NCBI RefSeq assembly: GCF_900106675.1
Contig: NZ_FNOB01000011.1
Location: 85,586 to 149,585, forward strand
Direction of reading: 5' to 3'
DNA from: Allgaiera indica
Lineage (GTDB): Bacteria > Pseudomonadota > Alphaproteobacteria > Rhodobacterales > Rhodobacteraceae
Length of the DNA: 64,000 nucleotides
The notes under the pieces: generated by a model
Database searches by the model: none
Seen by the model: the letters and a program-made list of their open reading frames with translations, nothing else
What the model was told of the DNA's origin: nothing
Made by a program: the position numbers and the translations under genes
Shown: positions 8,035 through 18,022 of the stretch, piece by piece
Numbering within the stretch: the first letter of the stretch is position 1
How the letters are laid out: every line of letters starts with the position of its first letter

Positions 8035-9180
8035 CTACCGGCCGCGCCAGATCCAGCCACCGCCCAGCACGCGGCTGCCCTCGGGGGCGTAGAACACACA
8101 GGCCTGGCCGGGGCTTACCCCCTCTTCCGGGGTCAGCAGTTCGACCTCGGCCTCGGTGTCCGAGACCGGCCGGATCACCGCGGACCGCGGCGGTCGGGTC
8201 GAGCGGACCTTGACCGCCACCTCCCACTCGCGCCGCGAAGTCAGGGCCGCGTCGCCCAGCCAGTTGATCTCGCGCACCGGCACGACGCGGGTGGTCAGCG
8301 CCTCCTTCGGGCCCACCACGACGCGACGCGCCTCGGGGTCGAGCTTTACCACATAAAGCGGATCGGACAGCCCGCCGATCCCCAGCCCTCGGCGCTGGCC
8401 GATGGTATAATGGATCACGCCGCGGTGTTCGCCCAGCACTTGGCCGTCCATATCCACGATCTCGCCCGGATCGGCCGCGCCGGGGCGCAGCTTCTCGATC
8501 ACGCTGGCGTAATTTCCGTTCGGCACGAAGCAGATGTCCTGGCTGTCGGGCTTGTCGGCCACCGAAAGCCCATATTTCACCGCCAGCGCCCGGGTTTCGG
8601 CCTTCGATGCCAGATGGCCCAGCGGAAAGCGCAGATAATCCAGCTGCTCGGGCGTGGTGGAGAACAGGAAATAGCTCTGGTCGCGGGCCGGATCGGCGGC
8701 ACAATGAAGCTCTGCCCCCGCCGCGCCGGTCTTGCGCTGTATGTAGTGGCCGGTTGCCATGCAATCGGCCTCCAGATCCTTCGCGGTCTGCAACAGGTCC
8801 TTGAACTTCACCCGCTCGTTGCAGCGGATGCAGGGCACGGGCGTGGCGCCGGCCAGATAGGCATCGGCGAATTCGTCGATCACCGCCTCGCGGAAGGTGT
8901 TCTCGTAATCCAGGACATAATGGGGAAAACCCATCGCCTCGGCCACCCGGCGGGCGTCGTGGATGTCGCGCCCCGCGCAGCAGGCGCCCTTCTTGGCCAG
9001 CGCCGCGCCGTGATCGTAGAGCTGCAGCGTGACGCCGACCACGTCATAGCCTTCCTCGGCCAGCTGCGCGGCCACGACCGAACTGTCGACGCCGCCCGAC
9101 ATGGCCACGACCACGCGGGTGTCGGCCGGGGCCTTGGGAAAGCCCAGCGAATTCATCCCGGTTTTGCTGTCGGGTGCCAT
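8035..9180 (-). CDS. mnmA: tRNA-specific 2-thiouridylase MnmA
   Basis: This 381-aa enzyme installs the 2-thio group on U34 of tRNA-Lys, -Glu and -Gln. It shows the PP-loop [13 protein letters not shown] that binds ATP, the [11 protein letters not shown] segment with the first catalytic Cys, the [13 protein letters not shown] segment with the second, and the [12 protein letters not shown] motif. The start at 9180 ([14 protein letters not shown]) is chosen because family members begin a few residues before NSLGF. A longer form from 9261 is unlikely. It is divergent from sciP. Confidence 0.92.
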   Translation of the reverse strand: MAPDSKTGMNSLGFPKAPADTRVVVAMSGGVDSSVVAAQLAEEGYDVVGVTLQLYDHGAALAKKGACCAGRDIHDARRVAEAMGFPHYVLDYENTFREAVIDEFADAYLAGATPVPCIRCNERVKFKDLLQTAKDLEADCMATGHYIQRKTGAAGAELHCAADPARDQSYFLFSTTPEQLDYLRFPLGHLASKAETRALAVKYGLSVADKPDSQDICFVPNGNYASVIEKLRPGAADPGEIVDMDGQVLGEHRGVIHYTIGQRRGLGIGGLSDPLYVVKLDPEARRVVVGPKEALTTRVVPVREINWLGDAALTSRREWEVAVKVRSTRPPRSAVIRPVSDTEAEVELLTPEEGVSPGQACVFYAPEGSRVLGGGWIWRGR

Positions 9181-9315
9181 GATCACGCCCTGAATGGGGA
9201 TTGGGGAACAGGTGAGCAGGAATATAGGAAAATGCGTTACATCCTCAACCCCTCGCTTCACCCATCTTTAAGGCAGATCTGCAAGGCTTCCCGCGACAAG
9301 ACGAGGGAAGGTTTC

Positions 9316-9594
9316 ATGTACCTGAAGAAAGTTGACGGGCCGCGCCAGGTCACCCTGCCTGACGGGACCATTCTCAGCCGCGGGGACCTGCCGCCGCCCG
9401 ATACCCGCCGATGGGTCGCCTCGCGCAAGGCGATCGTGGTACGGGCGGTGGCCTACGGGCTGATCGAGATGGGCGAGGCGCTGGACCGCTATTCCCTTTC
9501 GGAAGAGGAATTCGAAAGTTGGCGGCAGGCAATTGAAGTTCATGGGGAAGCCGCGCTGAAAGTCACGGCCATTCAGAAATATAGACAACTTTAA
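9316..9594 (+). CDS. sciP: SciP-type CtrA inhibitor (DUF1153)
   Basis: This 92-aa helix-turn-helix protein matches the SciP/DUF1153 family: TLPDGTILSRGDLPPPDTRRWVASRKAIVVRAV and then ALDRYSLSEEEFESWRQAIE. In Caulobacter SciP binds CtrA and blocks its activation of target promoters. The position one gene upstream of ctrA is the conserved arrangement in Rhodobacterales. The start at 9316 follows AGGGAAGG at good spacing. Its stop codon lies inside a palindrome (9585-9599). Confidence 0.88.
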   Translation: MYLKKVDGPRQVTLPDGTILSRGDLPPPDTRRWVASRKAIVVRAVAYGLIEMGEALDRYSLSEEEFESWRQAIEVHGEAALKVTAIQKYRQL

Positions 9595-9599
9595 GTTGT
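9585..9599. repeat. 15-bp palindrome over the sciP stop codon
   Basis: ACAACTT and AAGTTGT flank a single T, and TTTT follows directly. As RNA it could only form a five-pair stem with a five-nt loop before the T-tract, so it may be a weak terminator or a protein-binding site between sciP and ctrA. Confidence 0.4.
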
Positions 9600-9632
9600 T
9601 TTCAGGTGAAACTCTGTCACAGTAACGGCTGA

Positions 9633-9658
9633 TTAACCATTTGCCACGATGGTATTAA
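9633..9658 (+). promoter_or_regulatory. CtrA-like half-sites upstream of ctrA
   Basis: TTAACCAT (9633-9640) matches the CtrA half-site reported in alphaproteobacteria, and a second, opposed ATGGTATTAA lies at 9649-9658. The strict TTAA-N7-TTAA site is not present. Located 32-57 bp before the ctrA start, these would fit autoregulation by CtrA; this is an inference from position and motif. Confidence 0.4.
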
Positions 9659-9689
9659 CGAAGCTTGTGACTGTAGCGGAGAGATTGCG

Positions 9690-10412
9690 ATGCGTATCCT
9701 GTTGGTGGAAGATGACCCAACCACCTCGCGCAGCATCGAATTGATGCTGACCCATGCGAACCTCAACGTCTATTGTACCGACCTGGGCGAAGAAGGCATC
9801 GATCTCGCCAAGCTTTACGATTACGACCTGATCCTGCTGGATCTGAACCTGCCCGACATGTCGGGGCACGAGGTGCTGCGTCAGCTGCGTCTGTCGCGGA
9901 TCGAAACACCCATCCTGATCCTGTCGGGCGACGACGCCACCGAAAGCAAGATCAAGGGCTTCGGCTTCGGCGCTGACGATTACCTGACGAAACCCTTCCA
10001 TCGAGAAGAACTGGTGGCACGCATTCACGCGATCATCCGCCGTTCCAAGGGCCATGCGCAATCGGTGATCCGCACCGGCCCGGTGACGGTCAACCTGGAC
10101 GCAAAGACCGTCGAGGTCGATGGGAAATCGGTGCATCTGACCGGCAAGGAATATCAGATGCTGGAACTTCTGTCGCTGCGCAAGGGCACGACGCTGACGA
10201 AAGAGATGTTCCTCAACCACCTTTACGGTGGCATGGACGAACCCGAATTGAAGATCATCGACGTCTTCATCTGCAAGTTGCGCAAGAAGCTGTCCGAGGC
10301 GACGGGCGGAGAGAATTACATCGAAACCGTATGGGGTCGTGGCTATGTCCTTCGCGATCCCGCCCCGACCCTGTCGGCCGAAACCGGGCCGCGGCTGGCC
10401 ATCGGCGCCTGA
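9690..10412 (+). CDS. ctrA: Cell-cycle response regulator CtrA
   Basis: This 240-aa OmpR-type regulator is nearly full-length colinear with CtrA. The receiver domain (1-118) has the acidic pair at 8-9, phospho-acceptor Asp51 in [10 protein letters not shown], and Lys in [11 protein letters not shown]; the wHTH domain has [27 protein letters not shown] and [14 protein letters not shown], the CtrA-specific recognition region. In Rhodobacterales CtrA mainly controls motility, gene transfer agents and related functions and is often not essential. Its neighbour sciP supports the identity. Confidence 0.95.
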   Translation: MRILLVEDDPTTSRSIELMLTHANLNVYCTDLGEEGIDLAKLYDYDLILLDLNLPDMSGHEVLRQLRLSRIETPILILSGDDATESKIKGFGFGADDYLTKPFHREELVARIHAIIRRSKGHAQSVIRTGPVTVNLDAKTVEVDGKSVHLTGKEYQMLELLSLRKGTTLTKEMFLNHLYGGMDEPELKIIDVFICKLRKKLSEATGGENYIETVWGRGYVLRDPAPTLSAETGPRLAIGA

Positions 10413-12797
<2,385 letters not shown>

Positions 12798-14888
12798 ATG
12801 GCCGGCCGCCCCGAAATCCTGTTCCCGCTTTTTGCCGGGATCGAGACACTGCCCGGCGTCGGGCCTCGGGTGGCCGAACATCTAGCGGCGCTGGACATCA
12901 CCCGCCCGCGCGACCTGCTGCTGACCCTGCCGCATTCCGTCGTCGACCGGCGCCTGCGCCCCAGCATCCGCGGCGTGCAGCCCCCCGACGTGGCGACGGT
13001 CGAGGTCACCATCGGCGCCCACCTTCCGCCGCGGGCAAAGGGCCGCCCCTACCGGGTGCAGGTGCGCGACTCTGAGACCGAATTCCAACTGGTCTTCTTC
13101 CATGCCCGCCCCGAATACCTGCTGAAACAGCTGCCTACCGGGCAGCGGCGCGTGGTGTCGGGCAAGCTGGAAATCTTTGACGGGATCGGCCAGATGCCGC
13201 ATCCCGACCACATCCTGCCACCCGAGGCCGCAGGCGATCTGCCCAGTTATGAGCCGATCTATCCGCTGACCGCCGGCCTGACCCAGCGCACCCTGGCCAA
13301 GGCGATGGCCGGCGCGCTGACCCGGGCGCCCGAACTGGCGGAATGGATCGACCCCGCGCTGAAGACGCGTGAAGCCTGGCCCGATTGGCAGGCGGCGTTG
13401 CGCTGTGTCCACGCGCCGCAGGGGGCCACCGATCTGTCGCCCAGCGCGCCCGCCCGCCAGCGCCTGGCCTATGACGAATTGCTGGCCCACCAACTGACCC
13501 TGGCGCTGGCGCGTCAAAGCCTGCGCAAGGCCAAGGGCCGCGCCAGCCACGGCACTGGAACTATTCAGCGCAAGGTATTGGCATCTCTTCCATATTCCCC
13601 CACGAATGCACAGAACCGCTGCCTGTCCGAGATCGCCGCCGACATGGCGTCGGAGACCCGGATGAACCGGCTCTTGCAGGGCGACGTGGGCGCCGGCAAG
13701 ACGCTGGTGGCCTTCCTGTCACTGCTGGTCGCGGTCGAAGCCGGCGGCCAGGGCGTGATGATGGCCCCGACCGAGATCCTGGCGCGGCAGCATCTGGCAA
13801 GTCTGCGCCCCCTGGCCGAAGCAGCGGGCCTGAGGCTCGAATTGTTGACCGGCCGTGACAAGGGCTCCGAGCGCGCGGCGAAGTTGGCGGCGCTGGCGGC
13901 GGGAGAGATTTCGGTGCTGGTGGGCACGCACGCGGTGTTTCAAAAGGACGTGGTCTTTTCCGATCTGCGCCTGGTGGTGATCGACGAACAGCATCGCTTC
14001 GGCGTCGCCCAGCGGATGGAACTGGGCGCCAAGGGCCGTCAGGCGGATGTCCTGGTGATGACGGCGACGCCGATCCCGCGGTCGCTGAGCCTGGCGCAAT
14101 ATGGCGACATGGATGTTTCGCTGCTTGACGAAAAGCCCGCCGGGCGCAAGCCGGTGACGACCGCGCTGATCTCTCTGGGCCGGCTCGACGAGGTGGTCGA
14201 GCATCTGCGCCGGGCGGTGGCCGAGGGGCGGCAATGCTATTGGGTCTGTCCGCTGGTCGACGAAAGCGAGGTCAGCGACCTGACCGCGGCGGAAGAGCGT
14301 TTCCGCCATTTGCGCGCGGCCCTGGGCGAGGGCGTCGTGGGCCTGGTCCATGGCCAGATGCCGCCGGCCGAGAAAGACGCCTCAATGGCCGATTTCGCCG
14401 CCGGCCGCAGCCGGGTGCTGGTGGCGACCACGGTGATCGAGGTCGGCGTCGACGTGCCCAATGCCTCGATCATGGTGATCGAGCGGGCCGAGGCCTTCGG
14501 CCTGGCGCAGCTGCACCAGTTGCGCGGCCGGGTCGGCCGGGGCGCTGCGGACTCGACCTGTCTGCTGCTGTATCAGGCGCCGCTCGGCGAGGCCGGCGCA
14601 CGCCGCCTGCAGGTGTTGCGCGACACCGAAGACGGCTTTCGCATCGCCGAAGAGGATCTGGCGATGCGCGGCGCGGGCGATCTGATCGGCACCGCGCAAT
14701 CCGGCGTGCCGCGCTTCCGCATCGCCGATCTGGAACGCCAGTCCGCGTTGATGGCCGTGGCCCAATCCGACGCCCGCAAGCTTCTGGCCGAGGACCCCGG
14801 CCTGAATTCCGGCCGTGGAAAGGCCGCCCGCGTGTTGATGTGGCTCATGGAACAGGATCAGGCAATTCGTTTGATTTCCGTGGGTTAA
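12798..14888 (+). CDS. recG: ATP-dependent DNA helicase RecG
   Basis: This 696-aa superfamily 2 helicase remodels stalled forks and branched DNA. It shows an N-terminal wedge/OB domain, Walker A GDVGAGKTL (about residues 295-303), the DEQH box in VVIDEQHRFGVAQR, TATPIPRSL, and the C-terminal RecG motifs QLHQLRGRVGRG and TEDGFRIAEEDLAMRGAGDLIGTAQSG. It starts at the base after the ligA stop, so the two repair/replication genes are cotranscribed. Confidence 0.95.
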   Translation: MAGRPEILFPLFAGIETLPGVGPRVAEHLAALDITRPRDLLLTLPHSVVDRRLRPSIRGVQPPDVATVEVTIGAHLPPRAKGRPYRVQVRDSETEFQLVFFHARPEYLLKQLPTGQRRVVSGKLEIFDGIGQMPHPDHILPPEAAGDLPSYEPIYPLTAGLTQRTLAKAMAGALTRAPELAEWIDPALKTREAWPDWQAALRCVHAPQGATDLSPSAPARQRLAYDELLAHQLTLALARQSLRKAKGRASHGTGTIQRKVLASLPYSPTNAQNRCLSEIAADMASETRMNRLLQGDVGAGKTLVAFLSLLVAVEAGGQGVMMAPTEILARQHLASLRPLAEAAGLRLELLTGRDKGSERAAKLAALAAGEISVLVGTHAVFQKDVVFSDLRLVVIDEQHRFGVAQRMELGAKGRQADVLVMTATPIPRSLSLAQYGDMDVSLLDEKPAGRKPVTTALISLGRLDEVVEHLRRAVAEGRQCYWVCPLVDESEVSDLTAAEERFRHLRAALGEGVVGLVHGQMPPAEKDASMADFAAGRSRVLVATTVIEVGVDVPNASIMVIERAEAFGLAQLHQLRGRVGRGAADSTCLLLYQAPLGEAGARRLQVLRDTEDGFRIAEEDLAMRGAGDLIGTAQSGVPRFRIADLERQSALMAVAQSDARKLLAEDPGLNSGRGKAARVLMWLMEQDQAIRLISVG

Positions 14889-14907
14889 GGGAACTTCGGC
14901 AGCCTGA

Positions 14908-14942
14908 GTTCCCATTTGTTCTCATTTGTTCGTTAAAAGTTC
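14908..14942 (+). promoter_or_regulatory. Cluster of GTTC repeats including a LexA-type box (GTTC-N7-GTTC)
   Basis: GTTC occurs at 14908, 14918, 14928 and 14939. The last pair has the seven-base spacing of the alphaproteobacterial SOS box (GTTC-N7-GTTC, known from Rhodobacter sphaeroides LexA). The first three are spaced by ten bases. The cluster lies 57 bp before the start of the small gene at 14999, so SOS control is inferred. Confidence 0.55.
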
Positions 14943-14972
14943 TTTACATCACGTTAAGAACATGAGAACAAA
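14915..14972. repeat. 11-bp perfect inverted repeat enclosing the LexA-type box
   Basis: TTTGTTCTCAT (14915-14925) and ATGAGAACAAA (14962-14972) are exact reverse complements. A nested inner pair, GTTCTT (14939-14944) and AAGAAC (14956-14961), lies inside. The GTTC/GAAC cores thus occur symmetrically, which would allow two regulator dimers to bind on either side of the promoter. Confidence 0.6.
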
Positions 14973-14998
14973 CAGGCAACAGAGAACAGGAGACCCCC

Positions 14999-15121
14999 AT
15001 GTTTGACGATCTGAAGGCTGCTTTCTCACGCTCGGCCCCGACGCTCATCGAAGATGCGGCCGGTGCCACGGCGCTGGTGGTGATGCTGATGGTGGGCCTG
15101 TTCCTTCCGGCTGTGCTCTGA
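14999..15121 (+). CDS. 40-aa single-span membrane peptide, putatively SOS-controlled
   Basis: The ATG at 14999 opens a 40-codon frame ending in TGA at 15119-15121, preceded by CAGGAGA at ideal spacing. The peptide starts MFDDLKAAFSRSAPTLIEDA and then has a hydrophobic stretch (about residues 21-40, AGATALVVMLMVGLFLPAVL) long enough for one membrane span, with almost no periplasmic tail. Upstream is a LexA-type box in an inverted repeat. Small SOS-induced membrane proteins that halt division exist in Caulobacter (SidA, 29 aa), and this could be a functional analogue, but no sequence relationship is claimed. It was too short for ordinary ORF calling. Confidence 0.65.
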   Translation: MFDDLKAAFSRSAPTLIEDAAGATALVVMLMVGLFLPAVL

Positions 15122-15451
15122 CCTGCCTGCTCTCTCGCGTGCGGCGGCCCGCATCTCATCCCCATTGATGCTGCCTGGTCCTGCCTGACCGTCTGCCGGA
15201 TGTCCCCACATCCGCGCCGCCGCCTCCGCGAGATTGCCGCCTGCCGCCGCCATCCTACGATGCGCGGCGGCTTTTTCTTGACCGCGCACCCGGGAATTTC
15301 GCGCCCGTTGCCTGCCGTCCGCGCGCCCCGTCCGGGCCAAAGTTCCGACACGGGACCATGCCAGATTTGGCGAAATTGTACAAAACTGCGTGACATGACC
15401 GCCGCCAAAGCGCACAGAAAGGCGGGTTTGCGGCACGGGACGGGACCGAAG
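15122..15451. other. Intergenic gap, no recognised feature
   Basis: These 330 bp precede the kpsS-like gene. The downstream frame stays open across much of it, but that stretch shows no KpsS similarity, so I treat it as leader/promoter sequence. No hairpin terminator for the small gene was found. Confidence 0.45.
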
Positions 15452-16786
15452 ATGGCCAGACACGGGGCTCGGGACAGGGCAAGCCGCCACCCGGCGGCAA
15501 TCATATCGGGAAGTGGGCGTCACTTCCTGCTGCTTCAGGGTCCGCACGGGCCCTTCTTCCACCGTCTGGGGGGGATGCTGCGCGCCGCCGGAGGCACCGT
15601 CCATCGCGTCGGCTTCAACCGTGGCGACCAGGCCTTCTGGTTCGACGCGCCCGGTTATATCCCCTACCAGGGTGCCCCGGAAGACTGGCCCGACACCTTC
15701 CGCGATCTGGTGCACCGGCATGGGATCACCGACCTTGTGCTTTACGGTGACACGCGCCCGATCCATTCCCAGGCCATCGCCGCGGCCCGGGCACAAAATC
15801 TGACCATCCATGTCTTCGAGGAAGGCTATCTGCGCCCCTACTGGATCACCTACGAACGGGACGGCGCCAACGGCCATTCGAAGCTGATGGATATGTCGAT
15901 CGCACAGATGCAACAGGCGCTGGACCAGCTGGACATGGAGCTTCCCGACGCCCCCGCGCGCTGGGGCGACATGCGCCACCACATCTTCTACGGCGCGCTC
16001 TACCATTTCCTTGTGATGACACGAAACCAGGCCTATCGGGCCTTCCACCCGCATCGCGCGCTTAGCGTGACCCAGGAATTTCGTCTTTATTTACGGCGCC
16101 TTCTGCTGATGCCGGCACATGCGCTGGAGCGCATCGCCGCGACCCGCCGGATCAAGCATGGCGGCTTTCCCTTCCATCTGGTGCTGCTGCAACTGGAACA
16201 TGATTCCAGCTTCGTCATGCATTCCCCCTTCTCGACGATGACCGAGTTCGTGGCGCTATGCATCGAGGGCTTTGCCCGCGGCGCGCCGCCCCATCATCAC
16301 CTGGTCTTCAAGGCCCACCCGCTAGAGGACGGCCGCGTCCCCGTGGCGCGGGAAATCCGCCGCCTGGCAGCCGAGCACGGGGTGGCGAAGCGGGTGCATT
16401 TCGTGCGCGGCGGCAAGCTGGCGGGTCTGCTGAACCATGCCCGCAGCGCGGTCACCGTGAACTCGACCGCCGCCCAGCAGGTGCTTTGGCGCGGGCTGCC
16501 GCTGAAGGTTTTCGGCGCGGCCGTCTATGCCAAGCCCGAATTCGTGTCGGACCAGCCACTGGCCACCTTCTTCGCCCGACCCTCACGCCCCGACAGCCGA
16601 GCCTATCGCGACTATCGCCACTATCTGCTGGAAACCTCGCAGGTGCCCGGCGGCTTCTATTCCGCCCGCGGCCGGCGCGAATTGCTGCGCCAGGTGGTCG
16701 ACATGATGCTGACCCCCGAAGACCCCTATGACGCACTGCAATCGGGCAACGCGGCCCCCCGGCAACAGTTGCGGCTTCTGAAGTAG
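15452..16786 (+). CDS. kpsS: Capsular polysaccharide export/biosynthesis protein, KpsS-like Kdo transferase
   Basis: This 444-aa protein resembles KpsS, which adds the first beta-Kdo residue to the phosphatidylglycerol lipid terminus of group 2 capsules in the cytoplasm. Recognisable parts are the N-terminal FLLLQGPHGPFFHRLG, the HVFEEGYLRPYWIT motif, KAHPLEDGRV and the C-terminal VTVNSTAAQQVLWRGLPLKVFG. The start at 15452 lies a few residues before family similarity begins; earlier in-frame starts (15395, 15200) are possible but lack a better ribosome site. It forms a capsule cluster with the next two genes. Confidence 0.82.
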   Translation: MARHGARDRASRHPAAIISGSGRHFLLLQGPHGPFFHRLGGMLRAAGGTVHRVGFNRGDQAFWFDAPGYIPYQGAPEDWPDTFRDLVHRHGITDLVLYGDTRPIHSQAIAAARAQNLTIHVFEEGYLRPYWITYERDGANGHSKLMDMSIAQMQQALDQLDMELPDAPARWGDMRHHIFYGALYHFLVMTRNQAYRAFHPHRALSVTQEFRLYLRRLLLMPAHALERIAATRRIKHGGFPFHLVLLQLEHDSSFVMHSPFSTMTEFVALCIEGFARGAPPHHHLVFKAHPLEDGRVPVAREIRRLAAEHGVAKRVHFVRGGKLAGLLNHARSAVTVNSTAAQQVLWRGLPLKVFGAAVYAKPEFVSDQPLATFFARPSRPDSRAYRDYRHYLLETSQVPGGFYSARGRRELLRQVVDMMLTPEDPYDALQSGNAAPRQQLRLLK

Positions 16787-16877
16787 CAGGGCGATCACAC
16801 TCTGGCTTTTTGTGCCGGCTTTATGTACCTTTGCGGAAAAAAGCTAAGGCAGAAATCCAGGTCAAGGAGACCGGGCA

Positions 16878-18020
16878 GTGAAAATCATCAGTCTGAGCGG
16901 GGCCCGCGTGTTGGCCCTTTTCGCGCTTGTTACGGTCCTTGCAGGCTGCGCCTTGCCACGCCCGGGTCCGGACAAGGCCGAGATCTACGCAGGCTCCGTG
17001 CAGCGCAAGGGAGACGCCTTCATCGTTGCGGTGAATGATCGCGTCACACGCGCCACCAGCGTCACGCCGGCGCTGGGGTTCTCGAATTCCTTCAAGCATG
17101 CGGGGCTGGTCGGATCCGATATCATTCACCCGGGCGACAAGCTGGGGGTCTCGGTCTATGAAAACGTGACCGATCCCCTGCTGGGCGCGCCCGGACAGAA
17201 GGTCTCGCAACTGGCCGAGATCAAGGTTGACGGGGCGGGCTATATCTTCGTGCCCTACGCGGGCCGCATCAAGGCGGCTGGCCTGTCGGTCGAGGCGTTG
17301 CGCCAGGCGATCACCCGCAAGCTGGACACACAGACTCCGGATCCGCAGGTGTCTGTCATCCGCGCGCCGGGCGACGGCGCGACCGTCACCGTCGAGGGCA
17401 GCGTGACCGGCCAGGGCGTCTATCCGATCGACCGCTCCACCCGGACGCTTGCCGCGATGATCGCCAAGGCCGGCGGGGTCAACATCCCCAATGACGTCGC
17501 CCTGGTCAGCGTGACGCGGGGCCACAAGGTGGGCGAGATCTGGCTGAACGATCTGTACGAGAACCCCAGCCTTGACATCGCGCTGCGCCCGGGCGACAGG
17601 ATCACCGTCACCAAGGACAGCCGCGCCTTCACCGCGCTCGGCGCCACCGGCGTGCAGACCCGGGTGCCGTTCACCAGCAACACGATGTCGGCGATCGAGG
17701 CGATCGCGCAGGTCGGTGGGCTCAATCCGCTGCTGGCGGATCCGACCGGTGTGTTCATCTACCGCAACGAACCCGCGGCGATCGCCAATGCGGTGCTTGG
17801 CCGGCATGATCTGGTCGGCCCGCAAAGGATGATCTATGTGCTGGATCTGACCAAACCGATGGGCATGTTCGAAGCCCGCGACTTCCTGATCCGCAACGGC
17901 GATACGCTCTATGTCACCCAGGCGCCCTTCGCGCAGTGGCAAAAGGTGCTGTCCGCGTTCAGCGGTACGGTCGGCACGGTCGGCAACATCGCCCGCGTCA
18001 AGTCTGCGACCGGCTTCTGA
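16878..18020 (+). CDS. Outer-membrane polysaccharide export lipoprotein (Wza/KpsD family)
   Basis: This 380-aa protein begins with a lipoprotein signal peptide (hydrophobic VLALFALVTVLAGC, lipid Cys24). A Poly_export domain follows (HPGDKLGVSVYENVTDP and the IKVDGAGYIFVPYAGRIKAAG repeat, about residues 85-140), then SLBB-type beta-grasp repeats (VTVEGSVTGQGVYPI). Family members form the outer-membrane channel for capsule or exopolysaccharide. AAGGAGA precedes the start at 16878. It sits between kpsS-like and kpsC-like genes, so capsule export is the likely role. Confidence 0.88.
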   Translation: MKIISLSGARVLALFALVTVLAGCALPRPGPDKAEIYAGSVQRKGDAFIVAVNDRVTRATSVTPALGFSNSFKHAGLVGSDIIHPGDKLGVSVYENVTDPLLGAPGQKVSQLAEIKVDGAGYIFVPYAGRIKAAGLSVEALRQAITRKLDTQTPDPQVSVIRAPGDGATVTVEGSVTGQGVYPIDRSTRTLAAMIAKAGGVNIPNDVALVSVTRGHKVGEIWLNDLYENPSLDIALRPGDRITVTKDSRAFTALGATGVQTRVPFTSNTMSAIEAIAQVGGLNPLLADPTGVFIYRNEPAAIANAVLGRHDLVGPQRMIYVLDLTKPMGMFEARDFLIRNGDTLYVTQAPFAQWQKVLSAFSGTVGTVGNIARVKSATGF

Positions 18021-18022
18021 CC

